Shown here in pieces: positions 42,269 to 50,543 of a DNA stretch of 64,000 bases. The notes under the pieces were generated by a model. The model made no database searches. It worked only from the letters and a program-made list of their open reading frames with translations, and was not told the DNA's origin. Every line of letters starts with the position of its first letter. Position 1 is the first letter of the stretch. Source of the stretch: DASQPR01 sp963831705 (GTDB lineage: Bacteria > Actinomycetota > Actinomycetes > Mycobacteriales > Micromonosporaceae); contig CAWHRE010000010.1 in the NCBI GenBank assembly GCA_963831705.1, positions 1 through 64,000 of the forward strand, in the 5' to 3' direction. The position numbers and the translations under genes were made by a program.

Positions 42269-43381
42269 TTACGCCCCCATCCCGAACTGCCGGCTGAACC
42301 GGACGTCACCTTCGACCATTTCCCGCACGTCGCTGACGCCGTTGCGAACCATCAGCGTGCGGTCGATCCCCATGCCGAACGCGAAACCGGTGTAGACGTC
42401 CGGGTCGATGCCGCACGCGGTCAGCACGTGCGGGTTGACCATGCCGCAGCCACCCCACTCGACCCAGCGCGGGCCGTCGCGATGCTGCGGGAACCACACG
42501 TCGAACTCGGCGGACGGCTCGGTGAACGGGAAGTACGACGGACGCCACCGCGTCTTCGCATCCGGTCCGAGCATCGCGCGAGCGAAGTGGTCGAGCGTGC
42601 CCTTGAGGTGCGCCATCGTGATGCCCTTGTCCACCACGAGGCCTTCGACCTGGTGGAACACCGGCAGGTGGGTCGCGTCGAGTTCATCGGTGCGGTAAAC
42701 CCGGCCGGGGCAGACGATCGCGATCGGCGGCGTGCTGTTCAGCATCGTCCGCGCCTGTACCGGCGACGTGTGCGTACGCAGCACCAGGCCGCTCTCCTGA
42801 TTCGCCGCCTTCAGCGGCGCTTCACCGCCAACCACGTGCTGCGCCGTCGCGACGTAGAACGTGTCCATCATCGTGCGCGCCGGGTGGTCCGGGACGAAGT
42901 TGAGCGCATCGAAGTTGTACCACTCCGATTCCAGCTCCGGACCCTCCGCGATCGAGAAGCCCATCGCCACGAACGAGTCCGCGATGTCCTCCATCAGCGT
43001 GGTCAGCGGGTGCCGATATCCGCGCGGTCGCCGATCCCACGGCAGCGTGACGTCGACCTGCTCCTCCTGAAGGACACGCCGCGCGGCCTCCGCCGCAAGC
43101 GTCACGCGCCGCGCGTCAAACGCCGCCTGGATCGCGGTCCGGGCCGCGTTCACGCGCGCGCCCGCGTCCGATTTGGCCGCCGGTGGCAGCGCTCCGATCT
43201 CCCGTCGCGCCAGCGAGACCGGAGAACGATCCCCCAGGTGTACGGGCTTGAGCGCGGTCAACGCGTCGAGATCACCGGCCTCGGCGAACGCCTTCTCGGC
43301 CTCGGCCAAGGCGTCTTCCAACGCGGCCGGATCGAGCAGCGCGACCTGCTTCGGATCGTATGGATCATTGCGATACGTCAT
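42269..43381 (-). CDS. pheS: Phenylalanyl-tRNA synthetase alpha subunit
   Basis: 370 residues. An N-terminal coiled coil (ALEDALAEAEKAFAEAGDLD) precedes the class II catalytic core: motif 1 region HPLTTLMEDIADSFVAMGFS, motif 2 RVYRTDELDATHLPVFHQVE, and motif 3 GFAFGMGIDRTLMVRNGVSD. The Phe pocket Ala/Gly region is in CGMVNPHVLTACGIDPDVYT. GGAG lies 9 nt before ATG 43381. It is co-transcribed with pheT. I see no Phe-codon leader peptide in the short upstream gap. Confidence 0.97.
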   Translation of the reverse strand: MTYRNDPYDPKQVALLDPAALEDALAEAEKAFAEAGDLDALTALKPVHLGDRSPVSLARREIGALPPAAKSDAGARVNAARTAIQAAFDARRVTLAAEAARRVLQEEQVDVTLPWDRRPRGYRHPLTTLMEDIADSFVAMGFSIAEGPELESEWYNFDALNFVPDHPARTMMDTFYVATAQHVVGGEAPLKAANQESGLVLRTHTSPVQARTMLNSTPPIAIVCPGRVYRTDELDATHLPVFHQVEGLVVDKGITMAHLKGTLDHFARAMLGPDAKTRWRPSYFPFTEPSAEFDVWFPQHRDGPRWVEWGGCGMVNPHVLTACGIDPDVYTGFAFGMGIDRTLMVRNGVSDVREMVEGDVRFSRQFGMGA

Positions 43382-43508
43382 TGAGTTTCTCCCAGGAGGT
43401 AAGCCGCCAAAGTCTACCCAAGGCGCCCACCGGTACTCAGCTGGGAAGGATCAGAACCGAAGGAGTCAGTTCACCCGCCCGCCGGCACCGGCGGGCTCGA
43501 TAAACGAC

Positions 43509-44312
43509 TCAACCTCGATGATGTACACGAGCGGAAGCGTACAGGCAGACCGCCGCGGCCGCAGCTAGGTTAAGGCTCTCGGCGCGGCCGTGGATCGGCA
43601 CTCGCACCCGAGCATCCGCCGCGTCCGCCAACTCCGCCGGCAGACCGTGCGCTTCGGAGCCGAACATCCACGCGGTCCGAGACACCAATGCACCGTCGGA
43701 CTCCAGCGTGTCGAGATCGTTCGCGCCGTAGCCGTCTGCGGCCAGCACCGTCATACCGGCATCGCGCAGCGCAGTCACCACGGCGAACGGGCTTGCCGCC
43801 CGGACCACGTCGACGTGGAAGATACTGCCGGCGCTCGAGCGTACGCACTTTCCGTTGTACGGGTCGACGGCATCCCCGGCGAACACGACCGCTTCGGCAC
43901 CGGCCGCGTCGGCGGTTCGCAGCACCGTACCGGCGTTGCCCGGATCACGCACCTCGGCCAGTACGGCGACCAGGCGCGGGCGGCGGGTGAGCGCTTCCGA
44001 CAACGTGACGTCAACGTGGCGGCAGACGGCCACGATGCCTTGCGGTGTCTGCGTCTCGGCCAGCGCCGCGAGTCCGTCGTCAGTGATGACGGAGAGTTCA
44101 GCCCCGGTTGCGCGTACCCTATTAATGATCTTGTGGTGTCGATCGAGCGCATCCGCGGTCGCGAACACCTCGACCACGGCGGGCGTCTCCAGCGCTTCCC
44201 GGACCGCCTGCGGACCTTCGGCCAGGAACAGGCCGGAGTCGTCCCGATCGCGCCGCCGTTGCAGGCGCCGAGCAGCAACAACCCGGGGGGTCCGTTGCGT
44301 AAACGGATCCAC
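43509..44312 (-). CDS. SpoU/TrmH-family rRNA methyltransferase (TsnR-like)
   Basis: 267 residues from GTG 44312 (VDPFTQRTPRVVAARRLQRR), chosen over 44327 because the family starts a few residues before the R-x-x-A-A-R-R-L motif. The N-terminal RNA-binding domain (SGLFLAEGPQAVREAL) is followed by the SPOUT knot: motif 1 VAVLAEVRDPGNAGTVLRTA (Asn, Arg), motif 2 SRTAWMFGSEAHGLPAEL and motif 3 VRVPIHGRAESLNLAAAAAV. It 2'-O-methylates an rRNA ribose, and the same neighbour (tsnR) follows rplT in mycobacteria. The start codon lies in the arm of a strong hairpin. Confidence 0.88.
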   Translation of the reverse strand: MDPFTQRTPRVVAARRLQRRRDRDDSGLFLAEGPQAVREALETPAVVEVFATADALDRHHKIINRVRATGAELSVITDDGLAALAETQTPQGIVAVCRHVDVTLSEALTRRPRLVAVLAEVRDPGNAGTVLRTADAAGAEAVVFAGDAVDPYNGKCVRSSAGSIFHVDVVRAASPFAVVTALRDAGMTVLAADGYGANDLDTLESDGALVSRTAWMFGSEAHGLPAELADAADARVRVPIHGRAESLNLAAAAAVCLYASARVHHRG

Positions 44313-44322
44313 CCCGGGTTGT
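44278..44322 (-). terminator. Strong hairpin between rplT and the rRNA methyltransferase start
   Basis: ACAACCCGGGG (44278-44288) pairs with CCCCGGGTTGT (44312-44322), plus an inner TCCGTT/AACGGA stem. It begins 11 nt after the rplT stop and contains the methyltransferase GTG (44310-44312). It could partly terminate infC-rpmI-rplT or hide the next start. There is no U-tract. Confidence 0.55.
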
Positions 44323-44333
44323 CTCATCTGTAT

Positions 44334-44726
44334 TTAGGCAGCCTGAGCTGCCGCGCCACCGATACCCTCGGCGAGCACTGCGGCGCGGGCGATCTCGACG
44401 ATCGCCGCGAACGATGCCGCGTCATTGACCGCCATGTCCGCGAGGATCTTGCGGTCGACCTCGACACCGGCGAGCTTAAGGCCCTGGATCATGCGGTTGT
44501 ACGTCATGCCGTTGAGACGGGCGCCCGCGTTGATACGCGTGATCCACAGCTGGCGGAAATCGCCCTTGCGGTCACGACGGTCACGGTAGGCGTACTGCAT
44601 CGAGTGCAGCATCTGCTCCTTGGCCTTGCGGTACAGGCGCGAACGCTGACCGCGGTAGCCGCTGGCGCTTTCCAGTACGGTACGGCGCTTCTTCTGGGCG
44701 TTGACCGCCCTCTTGACGCGTGCCAC
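44334..44726 (-). CDS. rplT: 50S ribosomal protein L20
   Basis: 130 residues. It begins MARVKRAVNAQKKRRTVLES and contains GYRGQRSRLYRKAKEQMLHS and FRQLWITRINAGARLNGMTY, diagnostic for L20. It binds 23S rRNA domain I early in 50S assembly. The Ala-rich C-terminal tail (GIGGAAAQAA) is usual for actinobacteria. Third gene of the infC operon, 33 bp after rpmI. Confidence 0.98.
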   Translation of the reverse strand: MARVKRAVNAQKKRRTVLESASGYRGQRSRLYRKAKEQMLHSMQYAYRDRRDRKGDFRQLWITRINAGARLNGMTYNRMIQGLKLAGVEVDRKILADMAVNDAASFAAIVEIARAAVLAEGIGGAAAQAA

Positions 44727-44759
44727 GTCAAACTCCTTACAAGTCGGGTGGGCGCGCGA

Positions 44760-44954
44760 TTAGCGGCCGATCAGCTTCTTTACGCGCGGGGTGTCGGCCT
44801 TCGAGATTTCCTTGTAGCCCGCGAGGCTACGCGTCTCCTTCGAGGACTTGACCTCGAGGCGGTGGCGCATACCGGTCCGTGCGAACAGGATCTTGCCGCT
44901 GCCGGTCACCTTGACCCGCTTGGACATCCCGCTGTGCTTCCTCATCTTCGGCAT
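44760..44954 (-). CDS. rpmI: 50S ribosomal protein L35
   Basis: 64 residues from ATG 44954 (MPKMRKHSGMSKRVKVTGSG), the standard L35 N-terminus. The body RHRLEVKSSKETRSLAG is also typical, and the usual L35 length is ~64. The longer frame to 45035 is a shadow of infC's 3' end. It sits 16 bp after infC. Confidence 0.97.
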   Translation of the reverse strand: MPKMRKHSGMSKRVKVTGSGKILFARTGMRHRLEVKSSKETRSLAGYKEISKADTPRVKKLIGR

Positions 44955-44970
44955 TACTTCAACGTCTCCC

Positions 44971-45567
44971 CTACTGCTGGTCGCCCGGGCCGGCCTCGGG
45001 TGCTGGCTGCTCAGCTGCGGTGCCGTCTTCGGCACTGCCGCGAGCGGCCACCTTCGTGGCGCGGTGCGGTGCGATCACCATGATCATGTTACGGCCATCT
45101 TGCTTCGCCTGAGATTCCACAAAGCCGAGCTCAGAGATCTCTTCCTCGAGCTTGCGCAGCAGGCGGAATCCCAGTTCGGGACGGCTCTGCTCACGGCCGC
45201 GGAACATGATCGTGACCTTGACCTTGTCGCCCGCCTTGAGGAAGCGCATGACGTGACCCTTTTTGGTCTCGTAGTCGTGCGCGTCGATCTTCGGTCGGAG
45301 CTTCATCTCTTTGATGACGGTCTGTTGCTGGTTGCGCCGGGCTTCGCGCGCCTTGAGTGCACTCTCGTACTTGAACTTTCCGAAGTCCATGAGTTTGCAA
45401 ACTGGCGGGCGCGCCATCGGAGCGACCTCAACCAGATCCAGATCTACATCCGCGGCCAGCTGAAGAGCGCGCTCGAGTGGGACGATGCCCACCTGCTCAC
45501 CCTCCGGGCCGACCAGGCGGACCTCACGTGACCGGATCTGATCGTTGATGCGTGGTTCGACGCTGAT
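44971..45567 (-). CDS. infC: Translation initiation factor IF-3, apparent ATC start
   Basis: 198 residues if translation begins at ATC 45565-45567. No ATG/GTG/TTG in frame restores the family's N-terminus. The frame upstream of the first in-frame GTG (near 45492) clearly codes for IF3: SVEPRINDQIRSREVRLVGP. An AGGAGG lies 4 nt before the ATC. Rare start codons (ATT/ATC/ATA) are an established autoregulatory feature of infC, since IF3 rejects non-canonical starts. The N-domain is followed by the C-domain (VCKLMDFGKFKYESALKARE; PKIDAHDYETKKGHVMRFLK) and a disordered acidic tail. It heads the infC-rpmI-rplT operon. Confidence 0.93.
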   Translation of the reverse strand: MSVEPRINDQIRSREVRLVGPEGEQVGIVPLERALQLAADVDLDLVEVAPMARPPVCKLMDFGKFKYESALKAREARRNQQQTVIKEMKLRPKIDAHDYETKKGHVMRFLKAGDKVKVTIMFRGREQSRPELGFRLLRKLEEEISELGFVESQAKQDGRNMIMVIAPHRATKVAARGSAEDGTAAEQPAPEAGPGDQQ

Positions 45568-45608
45568 GGGGCCTCCTCGAGTCGGTTCTGAAGTCTTGCG
45601 ACCGACCC

Positions 45609-45647
45609 AAAAACGATGTGGGCCCCAGCGCAGATGCGCTAAGGCCC
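45609..45647 (-). promoter_or_regulatory. Terminator-like hairpin in the infC leader (possible attenuator)
   Basis: GGCCC/GGGCC with an inner AGCGC/GCGCT stem (45620-45647), followed on the transcribed strand by ACATCG and TTTTT (45613-45609). It lies about 40 nt before the infC start in a ~270-nt leader. Such leaders in other phyla respond to L20 or to translation state. Confidence 0.55.
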
Positions 45648-45836
45648 GCTCGACCGGTCTTCGCGTTCATGAGAACGCACCGCCTGACGTCTTGCGACGT
45701 CCTGCGGGACCGGAACCCGGCAACTACACATCGGATGATGCTGCGTCACTCGGGTGGGAGCGGGTGCTCCGCTTGGGGCTGCAACCACCCGATAGTGAGT
45801 TATTCGCCCACACACGAGCGACCACAGTTTGGTCGA

Positions 45837-45852
45837 CTTGTCTAGTGTATCA
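45837..45852 (-). promoter_or_regulatory. Candidate infC promoter (extended -10)
   Basis: On the minus strand TGATACACT provides TGn-TANNNT (hexamer 45844-45849) just after the PH-domain gene's stop. No good -35 is visible. The start would be near 45837, giving a ~270-nt infC leader. Confidence 0.4.
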
Positions 45853-46317
45853 CTGCGACTGGATCTGACTCGCGGCATGCAGTGCACGCAGGCGGCGTAC
45901 GGCGGAAACGGCGTAATCCTTGTCGGTCGCCTGAATCGCCATCACCGAGATCACGTCGTCGTCCTGCAGGTCGATCGCGACCCAGGGCGAACCCCGGTCG
46001 AAGCGGACGGCGGTGACGATCTCCCACGGAACGTCCACCCAGCCCAGCAGGTTCCGCACTCGAATCCCACTCGCGTCGGCCACGATCCGGGGCCGCGTGA
46101 ACCAGAAGACCGCCGCGGCGCACAGGAACCCGAGGATGATCATCGCGACCTGATCCTCTGGGTGGAAATAGCTCTTGCCGCTCTCGGTCTTGCCGCGCAA
46201 CGTGATCGCCACCAGGGAGAACACGACGATCACCGCGGCCCCCCCGATGTACGCGACCTTTTGCGCCTTTTGTCCACGAGCACTGACCATGCCCGGTTCC
46301 GTCATTGTCGAACTCAC
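45850..46317 (-). CDS. PH-domain membrane protein (bPH6-like)
   Basis: 155 residues. Two TM helices near the N-terminus (VAYIGGAAVIVVFSLVAITL; VAMIILGFLCAAAVFWFTRP) are followed by a small bacterial PH-like domain (IVADASGIRVRNLLGWVDVP; WEIVTAVRFDRGSPWVAIDL; DVISVMAIQATDKDYAVSAV). The same protein type neighbours hisG/ribH in streptomycetes and mycobacteria, so it is a conserved actinobacterial synteny member of unknown role. It may start at the internal ATG 46305. It lies downstream of a repeat-rich gap. Confidence 0.8.
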   Translation of the reverse strand: MSSTMTEPGMVSARGQKAQKVAYIGGAAVIVVFSLVAITLRGKTESGKSYFHPEDQVAMIILGFLCAAAVFWFTRPRIVADASGIRVRNLLGWVDVPWEIVTAVRFDRGSPWVAIDLQDDDVISVMAIQATDKDYAVSAVRRLRALHAASQIQSQ

Positions 46318-46408
46318 GGGTCAAGTCTCCCACCGCAACCTGCGAGCCGGGCTACCAGGTTCAAGATCGCCACAGGCGGCCGGATCGACCCCGAGCCGGC
46401 CCACGAGG

Positions 46409-46703
46409 CTTGATCGTGAAGACTTGGCGGTTTTGACCCCAAGAACTCTTCACGATCATGTTGTACGCCGACGGAGCCACCCGGTCGCACATCGCCGACC
46501 AGCGAAAACGCTCGGAACCGATTAGGCGCCTGCCGACGGGACAAGATCCTGAAGACTAGAAGGCGCCAGAGCGCAGATATCGTTCAGGATCTTCTCGACG
46601 CTCAACAAGATCGAATAATGCCCCTGGTCAGAGCGCTAGACCGAAGACGGACGGCTTGATCGTGAAGACTTGACGGGGCTGATCCCAACAACTCTTCACG
46701 ATC
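46409..46703. repeat. Cluster of three related hairpin repeats
   Basis: Unit 1 (46411-46458): TGATCGTGAAGA with TCTTCACGATCA, 12-bp arms. Unit 3 (46657-46704): the same 48-bp sequence with a few changes, 11-bp arms. Unit 2 (46543-46593): AAGATCCTGAA with TTCAGGATCTT. They fill the 450-bp gap between hisG's stop and the PH-domain gene, where I see no gene. Confidence 0.8.
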
Positions 46704-46768
46704 CCCGGGGATTGACGGCGTCGCCGCCCCGCGAAGTGCTCCACGATCGGCGATCTTGGAACTCTTCC

Positions 46769-47617
46769 TCAGAGGCGGCAGGCCGTAATGTCCGTTACCA
46801 GGATTGCGCGGGCGCCGATGGCGTACAGCTCGTCCATGATCCGGTGTACGTCCGCCCGAAGCACCATCGACTGCACCGCGACCCAGCCTTCTCGGTGCAG
46901 CGGGGAGATCGTCGGCGACTCGATGCCGGGGGTCAGGTCGACCGCCGCGTCGAGCTGGTCGGCGCGGACGTCGTACGCCAACATCACATATCGACGAGCC
47001 ACGAGTACGCCCTGCAGACGACGGATCAGCTGCATCATCGGCTTGGTCTCGATATCGGCATTGGTCTGCGCGATCAACAGCGCGGCCGATTCCAGAATCG
47101 GTTTGCCGACCGGCGTTAGCCCGGCCTGGCGCAGCGTGGCACCGGTCTCCACGACGTCGGCGATGACGTCGGCAACACCGAGCCGGATCGCGTTCTCGAC
47201 CGCGCCGTCGAGCTTCACCACGGTCGCCTCGATGCCGTTCTCGACCAGGTAGCGCGCGACAACGCCGGGAAACGCGGTCGCGATCCGCTTACCCGCGACC
47301 TGATCGATCGATGTGATGTCGTCGACCCGGCCGGCAAACCGGAACGCGGCCGCCCCGAACCCGAGATCGAGCACCTCGACCGCGTCGGCTTCGGAGTCGA
47401 TCATCAGATCCCGGCCGGTGACACCGAGATCGAGGTCGCCGGAGCCGACGTAGGTGGCGATGTCGCGCGGTCGAAGGTAGAAGAACTCGACCTGATTGGC
47501 CTCGTCCCGGCAGATCAAGTCACGGTCGTCGGTGCGCTGCCGGTAGCCGGCTTCGATGAGCATGCGGGCGGCGGGAGCGGAGAGCGCGCCCTTATTCGGT
47601 ACGGCGATGCGGAGCAT
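46769..47617 (-). CDS. hisG: ATP phosphoribosyltransferase, long form
   Basis: 282 residues, the long HisG with a C-terminal ACT-like regulatory domain. It begins MLRIAVPNKGALSAPAARML. PRPP-binding region: GKRIATAFPGVVARYLVENG and VADVIADVVETGATLRQAGL. The C-terminal allosteric part reads GVLVARRYVMLAYDVRADQL and ends in AIGARAILVTDITACRL. It starts histidine biosynthesis and is normally feedback-inhibited by histidine. It follows hisE by 9 bp. Confidence 0.96.
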   Translation of the reverse strand: MLRIAVPNKGALSAPAARMLIEAGYRQRTDDRDLICRDEANQVEFFYLRPRDIATYVGSGDLDLGVTGRDLMIDSEADAVEVLDLGFGAAAFRFAGRVDDITSIDQVAGKRIATAFPGVVARYLVENGIEATVVKLDGAVENAIRLGVADVIADVVETGATLRQAGLTPVGKPILESAALLIAQTNADIETKPMMQLIRRLQGVLVARRYVMLAYDVRADQLDAAVDLTPGIESPTISPLHREGWVAVQSMVLRADVHRIMDELYAIGARAILVTDITACRL

Positions 47618-47626
47618 GAAGATCCC

Positions 47627-47890
47627 TCACAGGTATCGGTAGACGTCATCCAGGTCGAGGTCGAGCGCGAGCATGAGCACCTGCAGGTGATACAGCAGTT
47701 GCGAAATCTCTTCGGCGGCCCTTGCGGGCCCCTCATGCTCGGCCGCCATCCACGACTCGGCCGCCTCCTCGACGACCTTCTTGCCGATCGCATGCACGCC
47801 GGCGTCCAACAGCCGAACGGTGCCGGAATCGGCCGGGCGCGACGCAGCCTTTGTGCGCAGCTCCTCGTAGAGGTCATCGAACGTCTTCAC
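47627..47890 (-). CDS. hisE: Phosphoribosyl-ATP pyrophosphatase
   Basis: 87 residues from GTG 47890 (VKTFDDLYEELRTKAASRP), the family's N-terminus. The MazG-like Mg2+-binding helix pattern is KKVVEEAAESWMAAEHEGP and EEISQLLYHLQVLMLALDLD. It hydrolyses PR-ATP to PR-AMP, the second histidine step. It is transcribed with hisG. The longer frame runs back into a terminator hairpin and is rejected. Confidence 0.95.
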   Translation of the reverse strand: MKTFDDLYEELRTKAASRPADSGTVRLLDAGVHAIGKKVVEEAAESWMAAEHEGPARAAEEISQLLYHLQVLMLALDLDLDDVYRYL

Positions 47891-47908
47891 CACATGAGTG
47901 TCGCGTGC

Positions 47909-47940
47909 GCTCCGCGTGCCGACCAACCGGCACGCGGAGC
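47909..47940 (-). terminator. Terminator hairpin between the GerMN gene and hisE
   Basis: Perfect 13-bp stem GCTCCGCGTGCCG / CGGCACGCGGAGC with a 6-nt loop, 21 nt beyond the GerMN-gene stop and 18 nt before the hisE start. It insulates hisEG from the sigma-factor operon. No U-tract. Confidence 0.75.
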
Positions 47941-47961
47941 CGTCCACACTTTGGACCGTGA

Positions 47962-48975
47962 TTACTTGACCGTGAACGTGTGGTTGTCGATCAGTTGATA
48001 GCTCGTGTCCTTCGCGCTCGGCAGCAGCCCCTCGACGGTGTATGTGCCCGGCGTGAGCGTGACGTGGAGCGTTGCGGTGCCCTGAGACGGAGGGCCGGCC
48101 GAAAGGTGTACCGGAATCGTCGTCACCACGGCACCGGCAGAGTTACGGATATCGAGGCTGAACTGCGCCTCGAACACGATGCCGGCCACGTTGATCGTGA
48201 CGTTGTTTGAGACTTGGGCGCCCTGCTGGGGGTCGATGATCCAGATCGGGGCGAGAACGTCGACCGCCGGGCCGCGATGCAGTACGCCCGATGCCGGCTG
48301 CCCCATCACGGTCGAGACCGCCTTGCCGTCCACGAGGATCCGAACTCCGGTGCCGCCGGTGTATGCGGTCGCGGTCCAGATCAACTCTTGGAGCGCGGCC
48401 GCGCCTTCGGTGGGGGTGGCCGAGACGTAACCCGGGGTGCTGTGCAGATTGATCGTCGCGATACCACCGGCGACCGTGACCGTCGGTGCCGGCGCGGACG
48501 ATACCCATCCGCTGTGATAGTCCGGGTCGAGCGCCGTCTTGGCGAACAGCTGGGCAACCGCTGGCGCTACGCCATTCGCCGGAGCCGAACCGAGCGTGAC
48601 CTTGTGGTATTCCCGGTAGAGCTTCTTGCCCGGGCCGATGTAGTACACCGGAACGGTCATCACGACATCCGATTCCGGTACGCCCACCGACGATGGTGAT
48701 GGTGATGACGGCGCCGTGGCCGGCGACGTGGCGAGCGGCTTCGAACCGCATCCGCCGGTCACGCTCGCGAAAGCAAAGACGGCGGTCGCGGCCAGTACGC
48801 CGGCGCCGGTACCCATGGTGACCATGAATCCTCCCTTGTGGACTCGTCCGGGACCGAAGCGGCGTTTGCGCGTCCGAGCCCTGATCTTGGTGAGAGCATC
48901 GGGGGCGACTTCGACCCGACGCGCCTGCGCGTCGAGGGCCGTACGCAGCGTCCGCTCGATGTTGTCGTCGGTCAT
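47962..48975 (-). CDS. Membrane-anchored GerMN/Gmad2-domain protein, sigma-factor partner
   Basis: 337 residues from ATG 48975, overlapping the sigma-factor stop as ATGA. A short cytoplasmic part (MTDDNIERTLRTALDAQARR) precedes a TM helix (GAGVLAATAVFAFASVTG). The extracytoplasmic region contains a GerMN domain (VYYIGPGKKLYREYHKV; GGIATINLHSTPGYVSATPT; ALQELIWTATAYTGGTGVRI) and a C-terminal Ig-like Gmad2 domain (PIWIIDPQQGAQVSNNVTIN; GTATLHVTLTPGTYTVEG). The layout suggests an anti-sigma or sensor protein that could hold the upstream-encoded sigma factor; no zinc-binding ZAS motif is seen. GerMN proteins are best known in spore and cell-wall contexts. Confidence 0.8.
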   Translation of the reverse strand: MTDDNIERTLRTALDAQARRVEVAPDALTKIRARTRKRRFGPGRVHKGGFMVTMGTGAGVLAATAVFAFASVTGGCGSKPLATSPATAPSSPSPSSVGVPESDVVMTVPVYYIGPGKKLYREYHKVTLGSAPANGVAPAVAQLFAKTALDPDYHSGWVSSAPAPTVTVAGGIATINLHSTPGYVSATPTEGAAALQELIWTATAYTGGTGVRILVDGKAVSTVMGQPASGVLHRGPAVDVLAPIWIIDPQQGAQVSNNVTINVAGIVFEAQFSLDIRNSAGAVVTTIPVHLSAGPPSQGTATLHVTLTPGTYTVEGLLPSAKDTSYQLIDNHTFTVK

Positions 48976-49547
48976 GACGATCGCTCCATCCGCGCCCGCA
49001 ACGCGGCGAGGCCACGTGCGGTATGGCTCTTGACGGCGCCTCGACTGCACCCCATCGCGTCGGCGACCTCGCCCTCGGACAGGTCGCCGTAGTAACGCAG
49101 GACGAGCGCCTCCCGCTGCCGACGCGGAAGCGTCCGCAGCGCGATCAGGACGGTTTCGGATTGCAGCCGGTCGAGCGTGTGCGACTCGGCACTGGGTACG
49201 TTCGCAAGCGGCGCCGTCGAGGCAAGATGCCGCGTGACCACGATCCGGCGCCGCAAGGCCGATCGGGCCCGGTTGACGACGGTTGTCCGCAGATACGCCA
49301 GCGCTTTGTCGGTATCACGCAGGCTCCGCCACCGTACGTGCAGCTGCACGTACGCGTCCTGGGTGATCTCTTCCGCGATACCGGAGTCGTTCAGCAGCAG
49401 GCTGGCCAGGCGCACCAAGGATCGGTAGTGCGCCGTGAACAGACGCTCGACCGCCTCATCCGGGCTCCACGCAGCAGCTTCGTTGGCGCGTCGGTCGGCA
49501 GGCACGGGCCAACCGTCCCACGTCGCGTCCGCAATTCTCGATACCAC
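48972..49547 (-). CDS. SigE-family ECF RNA polymerase sigma factor
   Basis: 191 residues. Region 2: FTAHYRSLVRLASLLLNDSG, then EEITQDAYVQLHVRWRSLRD and KALAYLRTTVVNRARSALRR. Region 4: LPRRQREALVLRYYGDLSEG with HTH VADAMGCSRGAVKSHTARGL. The phrase pattern is that of the actinobacterial SigE-type ECF subfamily. It is coupled by a 4-bp overlap to the GerMN membrane partner, forming an envelope-sensing module. The upstream gap to 49615 is short with no clear autoregulatory promoter read. Confidence 0.92.
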   Translation of the reverse strand: MVSRIADATWDGWPVPADRRANEAAAWSPDEAVERLFTAHYRSLVRLASLLLNDSGIAEEITQDAYVQLHVRWRSLRDTDKALAYLRTTVVNRARSALRRRIVVTRHLASTAPLANVPSAESHTLDRLQSETVLIALRTLPRRQREALVLRYYGDLSEGEVADAMGCSRGAVKSHTARGLAALRARMERSS

Positions 49548-49614
49548 GCACAGTTGACGCGGTAGTCCCCTATTCGGTTTACCGCCGCCGCAAAAACGTT
49601 ACGCGGCTAAAACG

Positions 49615-50388
49615 TTATGCGCGTTGCGACGGCACCTGGGTCGACGGCTTGTGCAGCACGATCAGGAACTCCGAACGAGCGGCGTCCATCATGCCAAGGC
49701 TGCCCACCTTGACCGTGCCGCGTACGGCCGACCACGCGGGACCGGTCACGTGCGCCTTCTGCCGGGCCTGGACCTGCTTGCTGTCCTCGTAGAAACCGAC
49801 GTGCGCGACCTCGAGCCCGAGCCGCGCGGCCTGTCCCATCATCGTGCGCGGCCCGATCGCGCGGCGCAGCGTCGTCGGGTAGGGGCCGTGGCCGGGCGTA
49901 CCGGCGTGTTTGCGGCCCAGCACGTTGCGGCGGAACCAGACGTGGAACATGTGCGGCGTGAACTTCGTGATGATGCTTTTCGGCGACCGGAGATTCGGGA
50001 CGGCCAGGGCGATGACCCCGCCCGGCTTCAGTGCCCGCGCGAATCCGGCGATGATCTCGTCCGGCTTGTCGACGTGCTCCAGCACGTACCAGCAGACGAT
50101 CGCGTCATACGACTCCGGCGCCTGGGCGATGCTGTGCAGGTCACCGACGATCGCCTCGTCCAGCAGCTCGTTGCGCGCGAGCGCGACCTCGTCCTCGTCG
50201 ACACCCACGACATAAGCACCGTCGGGGAATGCCAGGTTCAGCCGCGGTCCGCAGCCGGCTTCCAGCACCCGCAGGCCCTCGCGCCCATTCAAGTACCCAT
50301 CAACGCAGGCCTGCACCTCTGCGATGGCCGCCTTGCCATCGGCGGTGATCGGAGTTGCCAAGCGCGATGCCACATCTGTCCGAGCCAC
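49615..50388 (-). CDS. Class I SAM-dependent methyltransferase
   Basis: 257 residues from GTG 50388 (SD GGGAGAG). Motif I is LRVLEAGCGPRLNLAF with the post-I acidic residues VVGVDEDEVALARNE, motif II YDAIVCWYVLEHVDKPDEII, and motif III LKPGGVIALAVPNLRSP. This is a Methyltransf_11/UbiE-like fold; the C-terminal part with GHGPYPTTLRRAIG is typical of actinobacterial enzymes acting on lipids or quinones, but the substrate is not evident. It lies alone between the sigma-factor module and ribH. Confidence 0.8.
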   Translation of the reverse strand: MARTDVASRLATPITADGKAAIAEVQACVDGYLNGREGLRVLEAGCGPRLNLAFPDGAYVVGVDEDEVALARNELLDEAIVGDLHSIAQAPESYDAIVCWYVLEHVDKPDEIIAGFARALKPGGVIALAVPNLRSPKSIITKFTPHMFHVWFRRNVLGRKHAGTPGHGPYPTTLRRAIGPRTMMGQAARLGLEVAHVGFYEDSKQVQARQKAHVTGPAWSAVRGTVKVGSLGMMDAARSEFLIVLHKPSTQVPSQRA

Positions 50389-50543
50389 GAAGGCACTCTC
50401 CCAAAGAATTCGAATCTCGCGACTTCAAAAGAAGAGGAGATTGATCAGCGACTCGGGAGTGAGAGTAGACGGATGATTTATGTCATGCAAGGCGCCGATA
50501 TCGGTGTTTCTTAATGCCATTCGGCCAATTGTCGATACGTTGA

